Below, in pieces: positions 63,952 through 64,000 of a stretch of DNA of 64,000 nucleotides. Source of the DNA: Rhodobium gokarnense (GTDB taxonomy: Bacteria > Pseudomonadota > Alphaproteobacteria > Rhizobiales > Rhodobiaceae); NCBI RefSeq assembly GCF_025961475.1, contig NZ_JAOQNS010000004.1, positions 372,001 through 436,000 of the forward strand, in the 5' to 3' direction. The notes under the pieces were generated by a model, which ran no database searches, was not told the origin of the DNA, and saw only the letters and a program-made list of their open reading frames with translations. Within the stretch, counting starts at the first letter, position 1. Every line of letters starts with the position of its first letter. The translations under genes and the position numbers were made by a program.

Positions 63952-64000
63952 GCCAAAAAAGCTCCCCTCGTCTCAAGCCAACGCCGGTCTTTGCCGTTTT

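Overview
The window is GC-rich chromosomal DNA from an alphaproteobacterium, most likely of the order Hyphomicrobiales (Rhizobiales). The evidence is gene order and protein type: ntrB-ntrC-ntrY-ntrX-trkA-trkH-hfq-hflX, an IspDF fusion, the set ftsB-pdhA-pdhB-pdhC-lpd-lipA-coq10, and rlpA-dac-tmk-holB-metG-tatD. I cannot name a genus. No insertion sequence, prophage or CRISPR array was seen.

Positions 1-18,170 are accessory. The left end has a phthalate-pathway-like cluster: a Pht4-type Gfo/Idh dehydrogenase, a Pht5-type decarboxylase, a ThDP enzyme and a divergent MarR regulator. From 4.8 to 17.9 kb there is an unusually dense set of small regulator-plus-enzyme modules: LysR/MFS/aldo-keto reductase, MerR/hydrolase, LysR/SDR, MarR/AhpD-like, LysR/quinone reductase, LysR/MFS and HxlR/SDR. 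Most are divergent pairs, and several intergenic regions carry clear candidate operators. The block ends at tRNA-Ser(UGA). Next to the tRNA 3' end lie two tandem ~119-bp repeats, with a third copy 1.4 kb away. Each begins with a tRNA-3'-end-like sequence and contains a hairpin with compensatory base changes.

From 18.5 to 27.5 kb is a carbohydrate uptake and catabolism locus: a CUT1 ABC transporter (binding protein, two permeases, ATPase), a tagatose/psicose 3-epimerase-type TIM barrel, two SDR dehydrogenases, a LacI regulator, and a divergent P-loop kinase with LacI-type operators between the last two. The substrate is unknown but is probably a ketose or polyol.

From 27.9 to 36 kb is a housekeeping run: an RlpA lipoprotein, a PBP5-type protein that has lost all three catalytic motifs, then tmk, holB, metG, tatD and a PhnP-like metallo-hydrolase, with several overlapping genes. 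From 36 to 38 kb are an Asp/Glu racemase-superfamily gene, a secreted protein made of two near-identical four-cysteine repeats, and a possible small RNA ending in a terminator.

From 38 to 51.2 kb are mazG and, on the minus strand, the nitrogen/potassium/RNA-regulation series dusB-ntrB-ntrC-ntrY-ntrX-trkA-trkH-hfq-hflX. NtrX lacks the sigma-54 contact motif that NtrC keeps. From 51.3 to 64 kb are ispDF-pncC on the plus strand and, on the minus strand, glmS, a DUF502 membrane protein, ftsB, pdhA-pdhB-pdhC, lpd, a GlsB-like protein, lipA and coq10.
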